DNA from: Pseudisothecium myosuroides
Taxonomy: Eukaryota > Streptophyta > Bryopsida > Hypnales > Lembophyllaceae
DNA: 64,000 nt
Direction of reading: 5' to 3'
Assembly (NCBI GenBank): GCA_951799445.1
Contig: OX637297.1
Span: 15,500,001-15,564,000 of the forward strand
Part shown: piece after piece, positions 60,255 through 64,000 of the stretch
How positions within the stretch are numbered: the first letter of the stretch is position 1
How the letters are laid out: each line of letters starts with the position of its first letter
The notes under the pieces: model-generated
What the model was told of the DNA's origin: nothing
What the model saw: only the letters and a program-made list of their open reading frames with translations
The model's database searches: none
Program-made: the position numbers and the translations under genes

Positions 60255-60804
60255 CTATAGTCGAGTGCTCCCCATTGCAGTCATAGACTTTTGGCAGGTT
60301 CCTAGGCCAGCTCCAAGATCTGGTGATCTTCCACTGGTCAAGACTCTTCTCAACTTCCTGCTTAATCACATGAGGCCTACTATGTTGTGCCCGGATGTTT
60401 GGATGTGGGTTGTCGGGAACGAGTATGACAAAGAAGCGGCCGTTTTGTTTGCAAAGGAGAACATGAAGCTCTTTGTCATGAAACGGTCCACATACGTTCC
60501 ATGCAAGGCCGAGCATCTGGACAGCCAGAGCAACTGGGTGGTTGTTGCTCCATTTACACTCCTGTTCTTCTTTAAGAAAGGGGACTACGGTGCGCCCAAG
60601 GGCATTGACGCAATGCAGAAGGAGTACAAGACGTCAAATAAACCGTACTACCATGACTTCTGGAAGCACCTGGAGGCCAAGCTGAGAGTGCACAAAAGCA
60701 AACTCAGGATGGAGTTCTACATAGACATACTCCAGAGTTTCGCCGTGAAAGGAGAGAACGTGATCGGCATCTACTATGGATCTAAGTTCATGATAGCGGC
60801 TAAG
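60255..60804 (+). other. Beta-type MTase-like region of gene B, copy 3
   Basis: LPIAVIDFWQVPRPAPRSGDLPLVKTLLNFL could correspond to motif IV (normally D-P-P-Y) and its loop. KPYYHDFWKHLE, then ILQSFAVKGENVIGIYYGSKFMIAA, has the layout of the C-terminal motif I (VLDPFxGSGTT-like) of beta-class N6-adenine/N4-cytosine methyltransferases. The key residues are degenerate (DFWQ for DPPY), so activity is doubtful. ParB-methyltransferase fusions are known in phages, which makes the pairing with the ParB-like part notable. Confidence 0.4.
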
Positions 60805-60829
60805 GTAGACATCTTGTACTTGCCATTGT

Positions 60830-61016
60830 TTATCCTCGAGTCAAAGATAAATCTGCCTGTCCATCACTGGGGGGGACTCCTAGACAAGCTTTTCTTCTTG
60901 GTTATCCTCGAGTCAAAGATAAACTCGTTTTCATTTACCAGATGCAGTTTATGTCGTTTATTTTGTTGACTGATTTCTCCATATTCCAAAGTCTGCTATC
61001 CTCGAATTGAGGATAA
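60830..61016. repeat. 21-bp palindromes in gene B intron, copy 3
   Basis: Sites at 60830, 60902 and 60996 (spacing 72 and 94), inside the intron 60805-61115. Confidence 0.85.
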
Positions 61017-61986
61017 TGTCCACAAGATTCCATCTTTGCTGCTCCTTGAATATACAACAAAATTGCTAACGCTTGAGTTACCTTGTGCAAATGTATAGAC
61101 TCTTTTGCTATGCAGTTGAAGGGAGGCAGTAGACGAACGATTACCGCGCGATGGTTGGGAAGCACGAGGGGGAAACAGACCTCAACGATTTCCTTCACAA
61201 CAACTCGCCTTACCTCGCGAACTACGTGCGCCCGCGACTTCTTGGGACTCCGGACTTGAACTCAGAGTCCACAGATTCATTAGAAGGGAGTGAGAATGAG
61301 GAAGGGAATGAGGACAATGAAGGGGCTGAGGGGAAAGACGTAGGTGGTGAGGAGGAAACCAAACTCGAGATCAACAAGTTCGGGTCAAATGAAGATGCTC
61401 TTAGAGAGGAAGAATTGGTGGTCTTGGCCGAGGGCTTTGAAGTGCAGAACTGGGGAGAAGCATCGAGTTCCGAAGGGCCACAGCTCTCTGGTGGACAGAC
61501 CAGTTGGAAAGACAAAGAGAAGGGCCTCGAGGATGTAATCGACTTGGAGTACGACAAGATTGACACATACTTGGACCTTGAGGACTTTGATTACCTCGAG
61601 GCTCACATTGATGATGCTAGTCCGTCTAAGGTCGACAAGTTTGCGGATGCTCATGGGGGTGATCCGCAATTTGGAGCGGATTAAGAATCCGGGGAACCAC
61701 CCGCAACTGCAAAGTTAGCACTTCTGCCTGTGAAGACTGAAAACAAGGAGTTTTAGGCAGTAAGGATCAAGGCTAAGGTTGAGAAAGAGGAAGCCAAGAG
61801 GCTTGAGAGAGAACGGGTGAAGGAGGTGGAGGAGAAGAATCGGCAGCAAGAAGAAGAAATTAAGCAGCTTAGGGAACAACTGCGGGCTTCATCGCAAGGC
61901 CCCTCAGAATTGCAGCCGGGAGGCAGCAATGTCTAGGGCTATGGTGGGTCCTCACAAGTCTCCGTTCACGGAGGAAGATCCCAAGA

Positions 61987-62244
61987 TTATCTTTGAGCCA
62001 AAGATAATCCGATTCCACTTCTGCCTTCTCGTCAAGATGCAGCTCTTCCTCAGCCCCTCCAAGTACGGAATCCAGACTCCTCTGTTCCCATGGAGGCGTC
62101 TGTACCATCCGTTTCCGTGGAGGCATCCGCACCCTCCCTTCCCGTGGAGGCGGCGGAACCCTCTCTCCTCGTTGAGATGTCATGCCATGATACGGCTCCC
62201 CAGGTGACCCCTGCAGATGAGAGTTATCCTTGAGGCGAGGGTAA
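61987..62244. repeat. 21-bp palindromes in gene B 3' part, copy 3
   Basis: TTATCTTTGAGCCAAAGAT-type site at 61987 and a diverged one at 62224. In the surrounding open frame each brings an in-frame TGA, so they may sit in unrecognised introns or be later arrivals. Confidence 0.65.
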
Positions 62245-62497
62245 CTTGCAGCAGCTTGCTGGCGTCGAGTTGCAGTCAGAGTCCATCCCGGAGACGCAGG
62301 AGGGGGAAGTCAATATTGAACCTGTTCTCCCTTCGATACCTCCAGAAATTCCACATGGGCCGTGGGAAATGGTAAACCCCCCCCCCAACGACGACGACGA
62401 GACCTTGGACTACGGGAATTACCTTAAGGATGCTGAGGCCATGGAGACAAATCAAGTACCCTCTCCTCAATCTTCAGACCCTTACAATTATTCATGA

Positions 62498-63004
62498 GTG
62501 ATTTGATTGCCGTGTGCTGGATGTTTGATGTGGATTCCATCATGTCTTCATTTCCCAGTCAGAGGCACTTATGTCTGCTGAATCTGACTTTCAGGAGGGA
62601 GTGGACAGTCTTTGATTGTGTGGCGTCGACAAACAGTCCACATGTGATTGCCTCTTGTAGCACAATGTAGAGTTAGGAACGGAGGGTAGTTGGCACTTGT
62701 ACATAATTCGCTAGAGATCAGCACACTTTCTTCCGGATGTATCTTAAAATATTTTGAAATAAATATACGCGACACATATTCAATGGACTCATGTCTAATG
62801 AATTGATTTTGTCCATGTTTGTGCCCAGCCCAAAAAAATTAGAAGTGTGCACCGTCCATTGGCAATGAGGCAATCACTTAACGAAGGGGTTCTGCAGCCG
62901 CTTAGTGGAAATCTTTGCTTGTCGCCGTTTTATAGCTCTCATGAATCTGCATTTCAACAGGTAACTACAACTCTCTTGTGTTATGCTTGCTTCAAGTAGT
63001 ACAG
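62498..63004. other. Spacer before the last HAD exon
   Basis: Mostly non-coding. A possible donor (CAACAG then GTAACT) at about 62,961 and an acceptor (TAGTACAG) at 63004 bound a 43-base gap that is short for an intron, so the splice model here is weak. Confidence 0.4.
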
Positions 63005-63856
63005 GCCCGCCGTGGAGAGAATTTGCCGTAGAAAGTGTCCTCGGTAGTTGTCGCACCGCGACAGAAGTGGTTGAACATCGTGTTTGACTTGAATGCGGTG
63101 CTTTGCGAGTGCATTAATCAGTCGGCATACACGGGTAAAACAAGATACACAATCGGCGATAGGGTCTTCAGCAATAAGCACCCTACCATTATTGGCCATA
63201 AGGCTATTTTTGTTCGTCCAGACTTGAGGGAATTCCTAGACGAGGTCTCCAATATCACTAATTGCGTCGTAGTCTGGAGCTCCATGGTGAAGAAGAACGT
63301 AGAGCCCATAGCAGGATTCCTGTTCCAATTCTGTAGTAAGTCCGAACCCTTGGACATCCTAGGACAAGAAAAGTGCCGGATGGTGGAAACCTCAAAGAAC
63401 CAATTCCTTAGACACGGTGGCGATCCCTTCAAGAGCCTTTTCCTCAAAGTGCTGGAAGATCACTTCTTCCTAGATCCAAACGATCCTACGGGTTTTAGTA
63501 GAGACAATACTATTTTCATTGACGACTCCCCCTTAAAGAATGTCCTCAATGAGAACGGGAACGCCATATTCCTCGAGAGCTAGAATAATTACCAGCGGAG
63601 GGACAAGGTTCTAATAGGAATGTTGTTGCCATGGCTAAAGCAACTCCACAAGGAGTGTCCACCGGGTAGTCTTCGGGGGTTCGTGAACTCGAATCGGATT
63701 GGCGAAAGCCCTCTGTCGCGAACCTCCTACGGTGCTAGCAAACTTTTGCACGGATTGAGGATGTGCGCCAGATACTTGGGGTCGCGTTTCGTTCTGCCCG
63801 GGATGGATTTAGTGATAGAACCGGAGCCCGAGCCCGAGAGCGACAAAAAGGACTAG
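63005..63856 (+). other. HAD/NIF-like domain at gene B end, copy 3
   Basis: WLNIVFDLNAVLCECIN (motif I with Asn), AIFVRPDLREFLDEV, VVVWSSMVKKNVEP, DILGQEKC, IFIDDSPLKNVLN and GMLLPWLKQL. This is the most complete HAD copy. A TAG at 63581-63583 replaces a Trp seen in copy 1 (ELWSNKG versus FLES-NNYQ), and another TAG at 63029 precedes the domain. The C-terminus ends in acidic EPEPEPESDKKD and TAG at 63854-63856. Likely role is protein dephosphorylation or a phosphopeptide-binding relic, by family analogy only. Confidence 0.75.
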
Positions 63857-64000
63857 ACTTTCTTGTGTCACCGTAGACTCTAGGATGGATTGTACATTTT
63901 GTAAATGTGGATTGTTTTTGTGTATGTAATTCAAGTGTATCATTAAAGTTTTGAGAGTCCATTCCAACTTGTGGCCTCTCTCTTTGTCTCTAGGGTGCTG
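63857..64000. other. Downstream flank, window end
   Basis: AT-rich 3' flank. By comparison with copy 2, roughly 2 kb more of element, including its right terminus, would lie beyond the window. Confidence 0.4.

Larger units (their letters stand above)
54329..63856 (+). pseudogene. Gene B: ParB-like / MTase-like / HAD fusion, copy 3
   Basis: Exon model: 54329-55822, 56002-60804 (split by the element 56553-60025), 61116 to about 62,960, then 63005-63856. Order: unknown N-terminal domain (LPFLEPFNKWLGE...); RGG-rich linker (54.9-55.1 kb); ParB-like FFIINEQHSITAAKML; methyltransferase-like IDFWQVPRPAPRSGD...WMWVVGNEYDKEAA...APFTLLFFFKKGDYG...NVIGIYYGSKFMIAA; acidic then coiled-coil linker; C-terminal HAD domain. 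Breaks are mostly TAG: 54485, 54602, 54863, 55622, 55694, 55712, 56397, ~61128, 61756, 61935, 63029 and 63581. There is a TGA at 55121, a TAA at 61682, and frame changes near 56,300 and 61,125. Exon boundaries past 61.7 kb are uncertain. Confidence 0.6.

Noticed and set aside
60255..60804. Confident call of an active DNA methyltransferase
   Set aside because: The DPPY and FxGxG positions are degenerate (DFWQ, YYGSK); only the layout supports the family.

Overview
This window looks like heterochromatic, transposon-packed nuclear DNA of a streptophyte (a green plant or charophyte alga; Chara-like is only an impression from the protein style). Support: spliceosomal introns with GT/AG ends, plant-type TTTAGGG-like interstitial repeats, a BED/DUF659/hATC hAT transposon, LTR-type debris, CACTA-like foldbacks, and a FCP1/NIF-like phosphatase family with the plant-style D-x-N-G motif. 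I see no ordinary host gene, tRNA or rRNA gene. Nearly every reading frame is damaged.

The main content is three related copies of what looks like one large mobile-element type. Each carries gene A, a putative DDE transposase resembling the DUF7869 family, on the minus strand. Copies 2 and 3 also carry gene B, a very long multi-exon gene on the plus strand. Gene B has a ParB-like domain, then a region resembling a beta-type N6/N4 DNA methyltransferase, a low-complexity linker and a C-terminal FCP1/NIF-like HAD domain. Copy 1 (about 3.7-9.1 kb) keeps a broken HAD exon and a broken gene A. Copy 2 (19,765-40,578) is the most complete and is bounded by a 24-bp terminal inverted repeat. Copy 3 (about 40.6 kb to the window end) is inflated by inserted repeats and lacks its right end here.

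Each copy is studded with short palindromes of its own family. Copy 2 has an 18-bp family (consensus ATCGTGGGATCCCACGAT, about 38 sites). Copies 1 and 3 have a 21-bp family (TTATCTTCG-nnn-CGAAGATAA, about 32 sites). Sites lie between genes A and B, inside introns, and five times inside gene B coding sequence. Spacing is strikingly regular: about 100 bp in copy 1, about 50 bp and exactly 94 bp in copy 3, and exactly 108 bp in the coding array of copy 2. A ParB-like protein encoded beside dense palindromic sites suggests an eukaryotic mobile element with a parS/ParB-like partition or targeting system; this is a hypothesis.

Region by region: 1-3.7 kb AT-rich DNA with foldback elements; 3.7-9.1 kb copy 1; 9.1-11.9 kb non-coding; 11.9-16.8 kb hAT transposon with GGGCGCGGAC-type subterminal repeats; 17.0-18.1 kb unknown broken gene; 19.15-19.76 kb gag-like fragment cut by copy 2; 19.8-40.6 kb copy 2, including a repeat-filled middle (25.4-29.6 kb) and a CACTA-like foldback inserted in gene B; 40.6-44.26 kb gene A of copy 3; 44.28-45.79 kb truncated retroelement end; 45.8-52.2 kb repeats, including a 177-bp satellite; 52.2-63.9 kb gene B of copy 3, interrupted by a 3.47-kb gag-bearing element with an ACTTT target duplication.

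In-frame stops in genes A and B are overwhelmingly TAG, often in CTAG, and four of them sit where a paralogue has Trp. That fits deamination at methylated CHG sites (CTGG to CTAG, CAG to TAG), or, less likely, UAG readthrough.
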